NCBI RefSeq assembly: GCF_023369855.1
Contig: NZ_JAMBPP010000002.1
Span: 244,448-308,447, forward strand
Source of the DNA: Actinotalea alkalitolerans
GTDB lineage: Bacteria; Actinomycetota; Actinomycetes; Actinomycetales; Cellulomonadaceae
Length of the DNA stretch: 64,000 bases
Reading direction: 5' to 3'
Made by a program: the position numbers and the translations under genes. Below the pieces are notes generated by a model. The model did not search any database. It saw only the letters and a program-made list of their open reading frames with translations, and had not been told where the DNA came from. Shown here one piece after another: positions 55,105 to 64,000 of the stretch. Every line of letters begins with the position of its first letter. Position 1 is the stretch's first letter.

Positions 55105-56399
55105 CGCAGGAACCCTTCGTAGTGCCGCTGCTGCAGCTGGGACTCGATCTGCTTGACGGTCTCCAGGCCGACGCCGACGACGATCAGGATCGAGGCACCG
55201 CCGAAGGGAACGTTCGCTCCCACGTCCAGGATGATGAAGACGATCGTCGGGATCAGGGCGACAGCCGCCAGGTACACCGACCCCGCGGCAGTGATCCGCG
55301 AGATCACGTAGTCGAGGTACTCGGCGGTCGGCCGACCGGCCCGGATGCCCGGGATGAACCCGCCGTACTTCTTCATGTTGTCGGCGACCTCGTCCGGGTT
55401 GAACGTGATGGCCGTGTAGAAGTACGCGAAGAAGATGATCAGGATGACGTAGAGCACCAGGTGCAGCGGGGCCTCGGGCCGGGCGACGTAGCGGCTGACC
55501 CAGATCACCCACTCCTGGGACTGGTCGCCGAACTGCGCGGCGAGGCCCGGGATCGCCAGCAGCGACGAGGCGAAGATGACCGGGATGATGCCCGCCATGT
55601 TGATCTTGATCGGGATGTAGGTGCTCGAGCCACCGAACATCTTGCGACCGACCATCCGCTTGGCGTACTGCACCGGGATGCGCCGCTGGGACTGCTCGAC
55701 GAAGACCACCAGGGCGATCACCAGCAGGATCACGACCATGACGATGGCGAAGTTGGTGGCACCGTTCGCGCCGCCGGCGATCGACCACATCGCACCCGGG
55801 AAGGTCGCCGCGATCGAGGTGAAGATCAGCAGCGACATGCCGTTGCCGATCCCCCGCTCGGTGATCAGCTCGCCGAGCCACATGATCAGTGCGGTACCCG
55901 TGGTCATCGTGACCACCATGAGCAGGATCGTCGCGACGCTGTCGTTGGGGATCACCGGGACGGCGCAGCCGGGGAACAGGTTCCCGCTGCGAGCCACCGT
56001 GATGATCGTGGTCGACTGCAGGATCGCCAGACCGATGGTCAGGTACCGCGTGTACTGCGTGAGCTGTGCGGTGCCCGACTGGCCCTCCTTGTGCAGGGCC
56101 TCGAAGCGAGGGATGACCACTCGCAGGAGCTGCACGATGATGCTCGCCGTGATGTACGGCATGATCCCGAGCGCGAACACCGAGAGCTGGAGCAGGGCAC
56201 CACCGCTGAAGAGGTTCACCAGGCCGAGCAGCGAGTTCGCCTCGTCGATCTGGGAGACACACTGCTGGACGTTGCCGTAGTCGACCCCGGGGGTCGGGAT
56301 GAACGACCCGACCCGGAAGATCGCCATGATGGCCATCGTGAACAGCAGCTTGCGCCGCAGGTCGGGCGTCCGGAACGCCCGCACGAATGCGCTGAGCAC
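55101..56399 (-). CDS. secY: Preprotein translocase subunit SecY
   Basis: Core of the Sec channel, 432 residues, ten hydrophobic segments. Signatures LFSGGALLQLSVFALGIMPY, ITASIIVQLL, GERGIGNGMSL-type loop (ITERGIGNGMSLLIF), AITFNPDEVADNMKKYGGFI and PGIRAGRPTAEYL. GTG at 56399 follows AGGAGG. Downstream of a terminator that separates it from rplO, so it is probably transcribed from its own promoter with adk and map. Confidence 0.98.
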   Translation of the reverse strand: MLSAFVRAFRTPDLRRKLLFTMAIMAIFRVGSFIPTPGVDYGNVQQCVSQIDEANSLLGLVNLFSGGALLQLSVFALGIMPYITASIIVQLLRVVIPRFEALHKEGQSGTAQLTQYTRYLTIGLAILQSTTIITVARSGNLFPGCAVPVIPNDSVATILLMVVTMTTGTALIMWLGELITERGIGNGMSLLIFTSIAATFPGAMWSIAGGANGATNFAIVMVVILLVIALVVFVEQSQRRIPVQYAKRMVGRKMFGGSSTYIPIKINMAGIIPVIFASSLLAIPGLAAQFGDQSQEWVIWVSRYVARPEAPLHLVLYVILIIFFAYFYTAITFNPDEVADNMKKYGGFIPGIRAGRPTAEYLDYVISRITAAGSVYLAAVALIPTIVFIILDVGANVPFGGASILIVVGVGLETVKQIESQLQQRHYEGFLR

Positions 56400-56517
56400 T
56401 AGTCCTCCTGCTCCGCCCGGGGGCGGTCTCGCATGGTGCCGGGGAGCCGGCTGAGCGGGGTTCCCACCCGCGATGGGACCGAGGGGAACCCTAGCCGAGA
56501 TCGCGACCGGGACGACA

Positions 56518-56552
56518 CAAGAGGCCGGGTCGCATCGCGGCCCGGCCTCTTG
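56518..56552 (-). terminator. Terminator between rplO and secY
   Basis: CAAGAGGCCGGG and CCCGGCCTCTTG form a perfect 12-bp stem around 11 bases, beginning six bases past the rplO stop. In the direction of transcription it is followed by TGTGTCGTCC. A TAGGGT -10-like box lies ~30 bp further on and could start the secY transcript. Confidence 0.8.
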
Positions 56553-56558
56553 GGTCGA

Positions 56559-57293
56559 TCAGTCCTCGGAGACGGATCCGCCCGCTGCAAGGATCTTGTC
56601 CTTGGCGGAGGCGGAGTACGCGTGCACGGCCACCGAGAGCTTGACGTCGAGCTCACCGGTACCGAGCACCTTGACGGGCTTGCCCTTGCGGACGGCCCCC
56701 TTGGCGACCAGGTCCTCGACGGTCACCTCACCGCCCTTGGGGTAGAGCGCCGTGAGGGTGTCGAGGTTGACCACCTGGAACTCGACGCGGAACGGGTTCT
56801 TGAACCCGCGCAGCTTCGGCAGGCGCATGTGCATGGGCATCTGCCCACCCTCGAACCGCTCGGGGATCTGGTAACGAGCCTTCTGGCCCTTGGTCCCCCG
56901 ACCGGCGGTCTTGCCCTTGGACGCCTCGCCGCGACCCACGCGGGTCTTGGCGGTGTGCGCACCCGGGGCCGGACGCAGGTGGTGCAGCTTGACGATGCCA
57001 CCGGCCCCCTCGGCGGGCGCCTTCTTCTTGGCGGGCGAGGCCGCAGCCTTGGTGCTCGACGCCTTCGCGCCGGACTCCTTGGCCGCGGGGGCGTCAGCAG
57101 CAGCCTTGGCTGCAGGCTTCTTCTCCGCCGCTGCCTTGGTCGCGGGCTTGTCCGCAGCCTTGGCCGCAGGCTTCTTGTCCGCCGCAGCCTTGGCCGCAGG
57201 CTTCTTCTCCGCCGCAGCCTTGGTCGCGGGCTTCTTCGCAGCCGAGGCCTTCTCAGGCTTCTCGGCCGGCTGGGTGTCCTTCGTGTCTGCCAT
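56559..57293 (-). CDS. rplO: Ribosomal protein L15 with long Lys/Ala-rich N-terminal extension
   Basis: 244 residues instead of about 147. The conserved L15 domain begins near residue 98 ([60 protein letters not shown]). The first ~95 residues are repeats of the [16 protein letters not shown] kind, as in histone-like tails. No ATG, GTG or TTG starts lie close to the core, and ATG at 57293 directly follows rpmD, so the extension is probably translated. Confidence 0.93.
   Translation of the reverse strand: MADTKDTQPAEKPEKASAAKKPATKAAAEKKPAAKAAADKKPAAKAADKPATKAAAEKKPAAKAAADAPAAKESGAKASSTKAAASPAKKKAPAEGAGGIVKLHHLRPAPGAHTAKTRVGRGEASKGKTAGRGTKGQKARYQIPERFEGGQMPMHMRLPKLRGFKNPFRVEFQVVNLDTLTALYPKGGEVTVEDLVAKGAVRKGKPVKVLGTGELDVKLSVAVHAYSASAKDKILAAGGSVSED
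57101..57240 (-). repeat. Degenerate tandem repeats in the L15 extension
   Basis: About 33- to 48-bp units encoding [11 protein letters not shown]-type blocks; adjacent copies of a GCAGCCTTGGCCGCAGGCTT-like segment are nearly identical, suggesting recent slippage or duplication. Confidence 0.7.
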
Positions 57294-57295
57294 GG

Positions 57296-57478
57296 TCAGT
57301 CGACCTCCTCGACGGCGACGAGATGTGCCACCGTGACGACCATGCCGCGGATCTCAGGCCTGTCCTCCTTGACGACGACGTCGCCAATGCGCTTGAGGCC
57401 GAGGGTCCGCAGCGTGTCGCGCTGGTTCTGCTTGCCGCCGATGGCGGACTTGGTCTGGGTCACCTTGAGGCGCGGCAT
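57296..57478 (-). CDS. rpmD: Ribosomal protein L30
   Basis: 60 residues: [40 protein letters not shown], normal length. ATG at 57478 overlaps the rpsE stop by one base; two bases separate its stop from the rplO ATG. Confidence 0.97.
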   Translation of the reverse strand: MPRLKVTQTKSAIGGKQNQRDTLRTLGLKRIGDVVVKEDRPEIRGMVVTVAHLVAVEEVD

Positions 57479-58131
57479 CAGGCACCTGCCTTCGCTGCAG
57501 CGATGCCGGCCGCACGCGACCGGAGCATCGGTGCCGGGGCGACGTGCTCGAGCGGCAGCCCACGACGAGCGGCCACGGCCTCGGGCTCCTCGAGCCCACG
57601 CAGGGCTGCGACCGTCGCGTGCACCACGTTGATGGCGTTGGTCGAGCCCATCGACTTGGAGAGCACGTCGTGGATCCCGGCGCACTCCAGCACGGCACGC
57701 ACCGGACCGCCGGCGATCACACCGGTACCCGGCGACGCGGGGCGCAGGAAGACCACGCCGGCCGCTGCCTCACCCGTGATGGGGTGCGGGATGGTGCCCT
57801 GGATGCGCGGGACGCGGAAGAAGCTCTTCTTGGCCTCCTCGACACCCTTCGCGATCGCAGCGGGCACCTCCTTGGCCTTGCCGTAGCCGACACCCACGGT
57901 GCCGTCGCCGTCGCCGACCACCACGAGGGCGGTGAAGCTGAAGCGCCGACCGCCCTTGACGACCTTGGACACCCGGTTGATGGTGACCACGCGCTCGACG
58001 AATGCGCTCTTCTCGGCAGCGTCTCCGCGGCGTCCGCCACCGTCACGGCGGCCGCCGTCACGACGGTCACCGCCGCCGGCGGCACCGCCGCCGGCCTGTG
58101 CGCCGGTGTTGCTGCGCTGAGGTGCAGCCAT
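57478..58131 (-). CDS. rpsE: Ribosomal protein S5
   Basis: 217 residues. Core motifs [58 protein letters not shown] and [16 protein letters not shown] Gly/Arg-rich N-terminal extension (about residues 15-38, [17 protein letters not shown]) is characteristic of actinobacterial S5. Confidence 0.98.
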   Translation of the reverse strand: MAAPQRSNTGAQAGGGAAGGGDRRDGGRRDGGGRRGDAAEKSAFVERVVTINRVSKVVKGGRRFSFTALVVVGDGDGTVGVGYGKAKEVPAAIAKGVEEAKKSFFRVPRIQGTIPHPITGEAAAGVVFLRPASPGTGVIAGGPVRAVLECAGIHDVLSKSMGSTNAINVVHATVAALRGLEEPEAVAARRGLPLEHVAPAPMLRSRAAGIAAAKAGA

Positions 58132-58174
58132 CAGTAGTTCCTCTGCTTCCGTACGGACTGGACTCGGGTGGCGG

Positions 58175-58546
58175 TCACAGCGTCAGACCGCCTTCGCGGG
58201 CGCCGTCGGCCACGGCCGCGACCCGGCCGTGGTACTTGTTCCCACCGCGGTCGAAGACGACCGCCTCGATGCCGGCAGCCTTGGCGCGCTCGGCGATCAG
58301 CTCACCGACGCGACGCGCCTTGGCGGACTTGTCGGCGTCGAGCGCCCGCAGGTCCGCCTCGAGGGTGGATGCGGACGCCAGGGTGCGACCGACGGAGTCG
58401 TCGACGACCTGCGCGACCATGTGCCGCGCGGACCGGGTGACGACCAGACGCGGACGCACGGTCGTGCCGACCACCTTCTTGCGAAGGCGGAGGTGACGAC
58501 GGGCCCGGGCGACAGCCTTGCCCTTACCTCGGATCGTGAGTGCCAC
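58175..58546 (-). CDS. rplR: Ribosomal protein L18
   Basis: 123 residues; [35 protein letters not shown] and [20 protein letters not shown] bind 5S rRNA. GTG at 58546 begins one base after the rplF stop; the frame start at 58582 lies inside rplF. Confidence 0.97.
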   Translation of the reverse strand: MALTIRGKGKAVARARRHLRLRKKVVGTTVRPRLVVTRSARHMVAQVVDDSVGRTLASASTLEADLRALDADKSAKARRVGELIAERAKAAGIEAVVFDRGGNKYHGRVAAVADGAREGGLTL

Positions 58547-58547
58547 G

Positions 58548-59087
58548 TTACTTACCAGCCTTTCCGGCCTTGCGGCGGACAACCTCGCCGGCGTAGCGCA
58601 CGCCCTTGCCCTTGTAGGGCTCGGGCTTGCGGATCTTGCGGATGTTCGCGGCGACCTCGCCGACCTGCTGCTTGTCGATCCCGCTGACCGAGAACCGTGT
58701 GGGGCCCTCGACGGCGAAGCTGATGCCCGCAGGGGCGGTCACGTGCACCGGGTGGCTGAACCCGAGAGCGAACTCGAGGTCCGCTCCCCGGGCGGTCACG
58801 CGGTAACCGGTGCCGACGATCTCGAGCTTCTTCTCGTAGCCCTCGGTGACGCCGGTGACGAGGTTCGCCAGCAGCGTGCGGGTCAGGCCGTGCAGTGAAC
58901 GCGAGGCACGCTCGTCGTCCGGACGGGCGACCACGAGGGTGCCGTCCTCGCCACGGGTGACCGCGATGGGGTTCGGGATGGTGTGCGTGAGCGTGCCCTT
59001 GGGACCCTTGACGGTCACGAGGGCACCGTCGATGCTGACGTCCACGCCGGCCGGGACCGGGACGGGGACCTTGCCGATTCGAGACAT
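58548..59087 (-). CDS. rplF: Ribosomal protein L6
   Basis: 179 residues, standard length: [50 protein letters not shown] and the C-terminal [20 protein letters not shown] signature. 24 bp after rpsH. Confidence 0.98.
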   Translation of the reverse strand: MSRIGKVPVPVPAGVDVSIDGALVTVKGPKGTLTHTIPNPIAVTRGEDGTLVVARPDDERASRSLHGLTRTLLANLVTGVTEGYEKKLEIVGTGYRVTARGADLEFALGFSHPVHVTAPAGISFAVEGPTRFSVSGIDKQQVGEVAANIRKIRKPEPYKGKGVRYAGEVVRRKAGKAGK

Positions 59088-59111
59088 GGCTCTCTCCTCT
59101 CGGTGCTCGGG

Positions 59112-59507
59112 TTACCAGACGTAGGCGAGGACTTCCCCACCCACGCCCTTCTTGGCGGCCTGCTTGTCGGTGAGCAGTCCGGAGGACGTGGACAGGATCG
59201 CCACACCCAGACCGCCCAGGACCTTGGGCAGGTTGGTCGACTTGGCGTACACACGCAGGCCCGGCTTGGACACGCGGCGCACACCGGCGAGCGAACGCTC
59301 GCGGTTGGGGCCGAACTTGAGCTGGATCGTCAGGCTCTTGCCCACGGTTGCGTCCGCGACGCTCCAGCCGGCGATGTAGCCCTCCGCCTCAAGGATCTCA
59401 GCGATGTGAGACTTGAGGTTGGAGAACGGCATCGTCACCGAGTCGTGGTACGCAGAGTTTGCGTTACGCAGACGTGTCAACATGTCTGCGATCGGGTCAG
59501 TCATCAT
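59112..59507 (-). CDS. rpsH: Ribosomal protein S8
   Basis: 131 residues; [20 protein letters not shown] at the start and [20 protein letters not shown] near the end. Two adjacent ATGs (59507 and 59504) are possible; the first is spaced ten bases from GAAGGG. 66 bp after rpsN. Confidence 0.96.
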   Translation of the reverse strand: MMTDPIADMLTRLRNANSAYHDSVTMPFSNLKSHIAEILEAEGYIAGWSVADATVGKSLTIQLKFGPNRERSLAGVRRVSKPGLRVYAKSTNLPKVLGGLGVAILSTSSGLLTDKQAAKKGVGGEVLAYVW

Positions 59508-59573
59508 CGGGCTCGCACCCTTCCTCGCCGGGGTATCCCCACGCATCCGCGTCGGGGACCTGCGGCGTAGTTG

Positions 59574-59759
59574 TTACCAGCTGCTCTTGGTCACGCCGGG
59601 AAGCTCGCCGCGGTGCACCATCTGGCGCACGCAGATACGGCACAGCCCGAACTTGCGGTACACCGAGTGCGGGCGACCGCACTTCTGGCACCGGGTGTAG
59701 GCACGCACGCCGAACTTCGGCTTCCGCGCCGCCTTCTGGATCAGGGCAGTCTTCGCCAT
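59574..59759 (-). CDS. rpsN: Ribosomal protein S14, zinc type (Z)
   Basis: 61 residues with CxxC...CxxC ([20 protein letters not shown] then ICVRQ), so the zinc-dependent short form. One base separates it from rplE. Confidence 0.97.
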   Translation of the reverse strand: MAKTALIQKAARKPKFGVRAYTRCQKCGRPHSVYRKFGLCRICVRQMVHRGELPGVTKSSW

Positions 59760-59760
59760 G

Positions 59761-60345
59761 TCAGTTGTTCTCCTTGAAGGGGAAGCCCAGACGGCGGAGC
59801 AGCGAGCGGCCCTCGTCGTCGGTGGTCGCCGTCGTCACGATGGTGATGTCCATGCCACGAACCCGGTCGGTACGGTCGGGGTCGATCTCGTGGAACATCA
59901 CCTGCTCGGTCAGGCCGAAGGTGTAGTTGCCACGCCCGTCGAACTGCTTGGGCGAGAGCCCGCGGAAGTCACGGATGCGCGGCAGCGCGAGCGAGACGAG
60001 GCGGTCGGTGAACTCCCACATCCGGTCACCACGCAGGGTGACGTGGGCACCGATGGGCATGCCCTCGCGCAGCTTGAACTGCGCGATGGACTGACGCGCC
60101 TTGGTGACCTGCGGCTTCTGCCCGGTGATCGCGGTGAGGTCCTTGATGGCCCCCTCGATCAGCTTCGAGTCGCGCGCGGCCTCGCCGACGCCCATGTTGA
60201 CGACGACCTTGGACAGTCGCGCCACCTGGTTGACGTTGGCGTGCCCGAACTCCTCACGCAGGCCGGGGACGATCTCCTCGGCGTAGCGCAGCTTGAGCCG
60301 GGGGACGACCGCGGTCGTGGTCTCGGTGGTGGTCTCGGTGCTCAT
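59761..60345 (-). CDS. rplE: Ribosomal protein L5
   Basis: 194 residues; [61 protein letters not shown] short Thr-rich N-terminal stretch precedes the core. Overlaps the rplX stop by one base. Confidence 0.98.
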   Translation of the reverse strand: MSTETTTETTTAVVPRLKLRYAEEIVPGLREEFGHANVNQVARLSKVVVNMGVGEAARDSKLIEGAIKDLTAITGQKPQVTKARQSIAQFKLREGMPIGAHVTLRGDRMWEFTDRLVSLALPRIRDFRGLSPKQFDGRGNYTFGLTEQVMFHEIDPDRTDRVRGMDITIVTTATTDDEGRSLLRRLGFPFKENN

Positions 60346-60686
60346 CAGATGTCCTTACCGGAGCGCTTGGCCACCCGGACCCGGACGGTGCGCTGACGCC
60401 CGTCACGCTCGATCTCCTCGGTGCGGTACCCGACCCGGGTGCCCTTCTTGGTCTCCGGGTCGACCAGCATGACGTTGCTGACGTGGATCGGTGCCTCGAC
60501 GCTCTCGATGCCACCGGTCCGCGAACCGCGGTTGGTCTGGCCCGCCTTGACGTGCTTGGTGACACGCTGCACGCCCTCCACAATGAGACGGTCGGAGTCC
60601 TTGAGGACCTCCAGCACGCGTCCCTGCTTCGAACGGTCGCGGCCTGAGATGACGACGACGAGGTCGCCCTTCTTGATCTTGGCCAT
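60345..60686 (-). CDS. rplX: Ribosomal protein L24
   Basis: 113 residues; [20 protein letters not shown] (KOW motif) and [20 protein letters not shown]. Two bases after rplN. Confidence 0.97.
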   Translation of the reverse strand: MAKIKKGDLVVVISGRDRSKQGRVLEVLKDSDRLIVEGVQRVTKHVKAGQTNRGSRTGGIESVEAPIHVSNVMLVDPETKKGTRVGYRTEEIERDGRQRTVRVRVAKRSGKDI

Positions 60687-60688
60687 GG

Positions 60689-61057
60689 TCAGAGCACCTC
60701 CGGAGCCAACGAGATGATCTTCATGAACTTCTTGTCGCGCAGCTCGCGGCCCACCGGGCCGAAGATGCGGGTCCCACGAGGCTCGCCGTCACCCTTGAGG
60801 ATCACGGCAGCGTTCTCGTCGAACTTGATGTACGAACCGTCCGGACGTCGGCGCTCCTTGGTGGTGCGCACGATGACAGCCTTGACGACGTCGCCCTTCT
60901 TGACGTTGCCGCCGGGGATGGCGTCCTTGACGGTCGCGACGATGACGTCGCCGATACCGGCGTAGCGACGTCCGGAACCGCCGAGAACACGGATGCAGAG
61001 AATCTGCTTCGCTCCCGTGTTGTCGGCGACCTTCAGTCGCGACTCCTGCTGGATCAT
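60689..61057 (-). CDS. rplN: Ribosomal protein L14
   Basis: 122 residues; [40 protein letters not shown] and [20 protein letters not shown], fully conserved. First gene of the spc-type block, 119 bp after rpsQ. Confidence 0.98.
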   Translation of the reverse strand: MIQQESRLKVADNTGAKQILCIRVLGGSGRRYAGIGDVIVATVKDAIPGGNVKKGDVVKAVIVRTTKERRRPDGSYIKFDENAAVILKGDGEPRGTRIFGPVGRELRDKKFMKIISLAPEVL

Positions 61058-61140
61058 CTACCTACTCCTGTCGTCTGCTGGTTCTCGCACCGCTTCTCGC
61101 AAGCGAGCCTGGCCGAACGGATACGTGTGGTGACTTCGGT

Positions 61141-61167
61141 GCCTCGTCGGACGGTGTCCGGCGAGGC
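61141..61167 (-). terminator. Hairpin at the S10/spc operon boundary
   Basis: GCCTCGTCGGAC and GTCCGGCGAGGC pair over 12 positions with one mismatch around a 3-base loop, nine bases beyond the rpsQ stop. Likely terminator or attenuator separating rpsQ from rplN. Confidence 0.6.
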
Positions 61168-61176
61168 CACGCCGTC

Positions 61177-61482
61177 CTACTTCGCCTTGTCCAGGATCTC
61201 CACCACGCGCCAGCGCTTGGTGGCTGACAGCGGGCGGGTCTCCATGATCAGGACAAGGTCGCCCGTGCCGGCCGCATTGGCCTCGTCGTGCGCCTTGACC
61301 TTGCTCGTGCGTCGCAGGACCTTGCCGTAGAGCGGGTGCTTGACCCGGTCCTCGACCTCGACCACGACGGTCTTGTCCATCTTGTCGCTGACCACGTAGC
61401 CGCGCCGCGTCTTGCGGTAGCCACGGGAGTCGGCGTCGGACGGCTTGGTCGCCTCGGGGGCGTTCGTCTCAGTGTTGCTCAT
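61177..61482 (-). CDS. rpsQ: Ribosomal protein S17
   Basis: 101 residues; [20 protein letters not shown] and [19 protein letters not shown], with an acidic ~20-residue N-terminal addition. ATG at 61482 is downstream of GAGAGG. The frame start at 61545 lies within rpmC. Confidence 0.96.
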   Translation of the reverse strand: MSNTETNAPEATKPSDADSRGYRKTRRGYVVSDKMDKTVVVEVEDRVKHPLYGKVLRRTSKVKAHDEANAAGTGDLVLIMETRPLSATKRWRVVEILDKAK

Positions 61483-61495
61483 GTTGACCTCTCGC

Positions 61496-61738
61496 TCACT
61501 CAGCGCTGGGGCTGGGTGCGGTACGGATGCCGAGCTCACGCTCACGCAGGATCGTGTAGATCCGTGCGATGTCGCGACGAACGGCCTTCAGACGCCCGTG
61601 GCTCTCCAGCTGGCCGGTGGCCGACTGGAACCGGAGGTTGAACAGCTCCTCCTTGGCCTTCTTCAGCTCGGCGACGAGCGCGTCGTCGTCCATGCCGTCC
61701 AGCTCGACCGGAGCGAGCTCCTTCGACCCGATAGCCAT
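61496..61738 (-). CDS. rpmC: Ribosomal protein L29
   Basis: 80 residues; [20 protein letters not shown] and [23 protein letters not shown] at 61738 overlaps the rplP stop by one base. Confidence 0.97.
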   Translation of the reverse strand: MAIGSKELAPVELDGMDDDALVAELKKAKEELFNLRFQSATGQLESHGRLKAVRRDIARIYTILRERELGIRTAPSPSAE

Positions 61739-62157
61739 CAGCTGCCACCACCCTCGCGTGCCACGAAGCGGCACTTCATCGGGAGCTTGTGCATCGCACG
61801 GCGCATCGCCTCACGGGCGAGGGGCTCCGGCACGCCGGCGAGCTCGAAGAGCACGCGACCCGGCTTGACGTTGGCGATCCACCACTCAGGGGAACCCTTA
61901 CCGGAACCCATGCGGGTCTCCGCCGGCTTCTTGGTCAGCGGGCGGTCCGGGTAGATGTTGATCCAGACCTTGCCACCACGCTTGATGTGGCGGGTCATGG
62001 CGATACGAGCAGCCTCGATCTGCCGGTTGGTGACGTAGGCGGGCTCGAGAGCCTGGATGCCGTACTCACCGAACGCGATCGTGGTGCCACCGGTCGCCTG
62101 GCCCGAGCGCGACGGGTGGTGCTGCTTGCGGTGCTTCAGCCTGCGCGGGATCAGCAT
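61738..62157 (-). CDS. rplP: Ribosomal protein L16
   Basis: 139 residues; [60 protein letters not shown]; standard length. Two bases after rpsC. Confidence 0.98.
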   Translation of the reverse strand: MLIPRRLKHRKQHHPSRSGQATGGTTIAFGEYGIQALEPAYVTNRQIEAARIAMTRHIKRGGKVWINIYPDRPLTKKPAETRMGSGKGSPEWWIANVKPGRVLFELAGVPEPLAREAMRRAMHKLPMKCRFVAREGGGS

Positions 62158-62159
62158 GC

Positions 62160-62987
62160 TCAGGCCTCCGTTCCGGTCTCAGCGGCCGCGCCGGTCGAGG
62201 CCGGGGCCTCAGCAGGCTGGGCCGGCGCCTCGGCAGGAGCCTCGGTGCGCTCGGGACGACGCGGTGCACCGCCACGGGCGGGCCGGTCGGCACGAGGACC
62301 GCGAGGGGCACGCGGGCCGGCTGCTGCCTGCTCGCGAGCGAACTCCTTCTCGGTCATGTCGCCCTTGTAGATCCAGACCTTGACGCCGATGCGGCCGAAC
62401 GTGGTCCGGGCCTCGTAGAAGCCGTAGTCGATGTTCGCCCGGAGCGTGTGCAACGGCACACGGCCCTCGCGGTAGAACTCCGAACGGCTCATCTCCGCAC
62501 CACCGAGGCGGCCCGAGCACTGGACACGGATGCCCTTGGCCCCGGCACGCTGGGCGGACTGCATGCCCTTGCGCATCGCACGACGGAAGGAGACACGGCT
62601 CGCGAGCTGCTCGGCGATGCCCTGGGCGACCAGCTGTGCCTCGATCTCGGCGTTCTTGACCTCGAGGATGTTCAGCTGGACCTGCTTGCCCGTGAGCTTC
62701 TCGAGCTCGCCGCGGATGCGGTCCGCCTCGGCGCCACGCCGTCCGATGACGATGCCGGGCCGCGCGGTGTGGATGTCGACACGGACGCGGTCACGCGTCC
62801 GCTCGATCTCGACCCTCGCGATGCCGGCCCGCTCGAGCCCGGTGGACATGAGCTTACGGATCTGGACGTCCTCGCGGACGTAGTCGCGGTACCGCTGCCC
62901 CGGCTTGGTGCTGTCGGCGAACCACCGCGACCGGTGGTCGGTGGTGATGCCGAGACGGTACCCGTGCGGGTTGACCTTCTGTCCCAC
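62160..62987 (-). CDS. rpsC: Ribosomal protein S3
   Basis: 275 residues. [20 protein letters not shown] (GTG start), KH domain with [20 protein letters not shown], and [21 protein letters not shown] ~55-residue Ala/Pro/Arg-rich tail extends past the core. Overlaps the rplV stop by one base. Confidence 0.98.
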   Translation of the reverse strand: MGQKVNPHGYRLGITTDHRSRWFADSTKPGQRYRDYVREDVQIRKLMSTGLERAGIARVEIERTRDRVRVDIHTARPGIVIGRRGAEADRIRGELEKLTGKQVQLNILEVKNAEIEAQLVAQGIAEQLASRVSFRRAMRKGMQSAQRAGAKGIRVQCSGRLGGAEMSRSEFYREGRVPLHTLRANIDYGFYEARTTFGRIGVKVWIYKGDMTEKEFAREQAAAGPRAPRGPRADRPARGGAPRRPERTEAPAEAPAQPAEAPASTGAAAETGTEA

Positions 62988-63355
62988 TATCGGGTCCTCT
63001 CCTTCTTCTCGACCGGAGCGACGACCACGGTGATGTGGCTCGTCCGCTTCAGGATCTGGCTCGCACGGCCCTGCGCACGGGGCCGGAACCGCTTGAGGGT
63101 CGGGCCCTCGTCGACGTATGCCGCCTGGACGACGAGCGTCGAGACGTCGAACGCCTCGTTCGCACGATCGGCCTTGACGCGGGCGTTGGCGATCGCACTC
63201 TCGACCACCTTGCGGACGGTCTCCCCCGCGGCCTGCGGCGCGAACTTCAGCGTCGCGACGGCCTCCTCGGCCTGCTTGCCACGGATGAGGTCCACGACGC
63301 GCCGGGCCTTCTGGGGCGTGACACGGACGAACCGTGCCTGCGCCTTGGCTTCCAT
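62987..63355 (-). CDS. rplV: Ribosomal protein L22
   Basis: 122 residues; [20 protein letters not shown] and [20 protein letters not shown], whose loop lines the exit tunnel. ATG at 63355 follows AAGGCAGG; the in-frame ATG at 63382 lacks a ribosome site. Confidence 0.97.
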   Translation of the reverse strand: MEAKAQARFVRVTPQKARRVVDLIRGKQAEEAVATLKFAPQAAGETVRKVVESAIANARVKADRANEAFDVSTLVVQAAYVDEGPTLKRFRPRAQGRASQILKRTSHITVVVAPVEKKERTR

Positions 63356-63408
63356 TGCTGTCCTGCCTTCTTGTGTCGTCATGTCGAAGAACTGCCGCTC
63401 ACGGGGGT

Positions 63409-63436
63409 GTCGTCACTGACCGAGGTCAGCGACGAC
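63409..63436 (-). repeat. Hairpin overlapping the end of rpsS
   Basis: GTCGTCACTGACC and GGTCAGCGACGAC pair over 13 positions with one mismatch around two bases, spanning the rpsS stop codon and the gap before rplV. It may stabilise the upstream message or slow ribosomes; not a clear terminator. Confidence 0.4.
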
Positions 63437-63707
63437 GCCCCTTGCGGTCGTCCTTCTCGTGGCCGCGGAACGTCCGCGTCGGGGCGAACTCGCCGAGCTT
63501 GTGGCCGACCATCGACTCGGTCACGAAGACCGGGACGTGCTTGCGGCCGTCGTGGACGGCGAAGGTGTGGCCGAGGAAGTCCGGCGTGATCATCGAGCGC
63601 CGGGACCAGGTCTTGATGACCGTCTTGGCACCGGCCGCGTTGTGAGCGTCGACCTTCTTCTGGAGGTGCCCATCGACGAAGGGGCCCTTCTTCAGGCTGC
63701 GTGGCAT
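63426..63707 (-). CDS. rpsS: Ribosomal protein S19
   Basis: 93 residues; [40 protein letters not shown] and [20 protein letters not shown] are the full S19 pattern. 15 bp after rplB. Confidence 0.98.
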   Translation of the reverse strand: MPRSLKKGPFVDGHLQKKVDAHNAAGAKTVIKTWSRRSMITPDFLGHTFAVHDGRKHVPVFVTESMVGHKLGEFAPTRTFRGHEKDDRKGRRR

Positions 63708-63722
63708 CTGTCAGGCTCCTTC

Positions 63723-64000
63723 TCAGCGCTTCTTGTTCTTGCCGGACCGGCGACGGCGGACGATCAGCTTGTCGCTCGGCTTGTTCGGACGGCGGGTGCG
63801 TCCCTCGGCCTGGCCCCAGGGGCTCACCGGGTGACGACCACCAGAGGTCTTGCCCTCGCCACCACCGTGAGGGTGGTCGACCGGGTTCATGGCGACACCA
63901 CGGACGGAGGGGCGCTTGCCCTTCCACCGCATGCGGCCGGCCTTGCCCCAGTTGATGTTGGACTGCTCGGCGTTGCCGACCTCGCCGACCGTCGCACGGC
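63723..64000 (-). CDS. rplB: Ribosomal protein L2, C-terminal part (runs off the window)
   Basis: The last 91 codons of L2 and the stop are visible; the gene begins beyond the right edge. [20 protein letters not shown] contains the peptidyl-transferase-centre histidine loop, and the basic tail [14 protein letters not shown] is typical. It belongs to the S10 operon that continues outside the window. Confidence 0.98.
   Translation of the reverse strand, partial: RATVGEVGNAEQSNINWGKAGRMRWKGKRPSVRGVAMNPVDHPHGGGEGKTSGGRHPVSPWGQAEGRTRRPNKPSDKLIVRRRRSGKNKKR

Overview
The window is a contiguous, very GC-rich stretch of chromosome, densely coded with many GTG starts and short 1-8 bp gene overlaps. 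WhiD/BldM-type regulators, GuaB3, a GAF-ANTAR protein, a polyphosphate-glucokinase-like ROK protein, zinc-binding S14 and L36, and TAnnnT -10 boxes all point to Actinomycetota. The gene order resembles the rpoA-truA-glmM-glmS-alr-tsaD-groES-whiD-bldM-guaB block of Streptomyces coelicolor. Absence of rpsD between rpsK and rpoA and the PTS repertoire suggest a Micrococcales-type organism (Cellulomonadaceae or relatives), but the genus is inference. I saw no tRNA, rRNA, CRISPR, prophage or insertion sequence.

Layout. (1) 1-6.3 kb, + strand: xfp (cut by the window edge), pta and ackA, a phosphoketolase-to-acetate route, then a TPR-GGDEF diguanylate cyclase. (2) 6.3-18.9 kb, - strand: an aldehyde dehydrogenase, then two tandem sugar PTS operons. 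The fructose operon is fruR-fruK-EIIA-EIIBC-ptsH-ptsI. Upstream lies a mannitol-type operon (deoR-pfkB-EIIC-EIIB-EIIA-zinc dehydrogenase) with a paralogous regulator and a nearly identical promoter. (3) 19-26.4 kb: GuaB3, a DEDDh exonuclease, an inositol-phosphatase-like enzyme, guaB, a BldM-like regulator, a MerR protein, WhiD and a lone groES with a CIRCE operator. (4) 26.6-36.8 kb: methyltransferase and YbdK-like ligase, a PadR/membrane protein pair, and the tRNA t6A cluster tsaE-tsaB-rimI-tsaD with alr and nnr. (5) 36.8-50.1 kb: acpS, glmS, coaA, dedA, def, glmM, rpsI-rplM, an ABC-F ATPase, a DUF5709 protein, GAF-ANTAR, truA, a ROK kinase and a hydrolase. (6) 50.2-64 kb, - strand: the alpha, spc and S10 ribosomal operons from rplQ back to rplB (cut by the window edge).

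How it fits together. Carbon enters through PTS systems that share one HPr/EI pair, encoded in the fructose operon, and acetyl phosphate from phosphoketolase is drained to acetate and ATP. The rest is mostly core machinery: translation, secretion, cell-wall precursor synthesis (glmS, glmM, alr), CoA and acyl-carrier maturation, GTP synthesis, and a development-type regulator pair of unknown role here.

The points most worth following are the twin PTS operons with a shared operator, the BldM-MerR-WhiD cluster, the PadR gene with tandem operators, the many leaderless-looking promoters, and the hairpins that subdivide the ribosomal operons.
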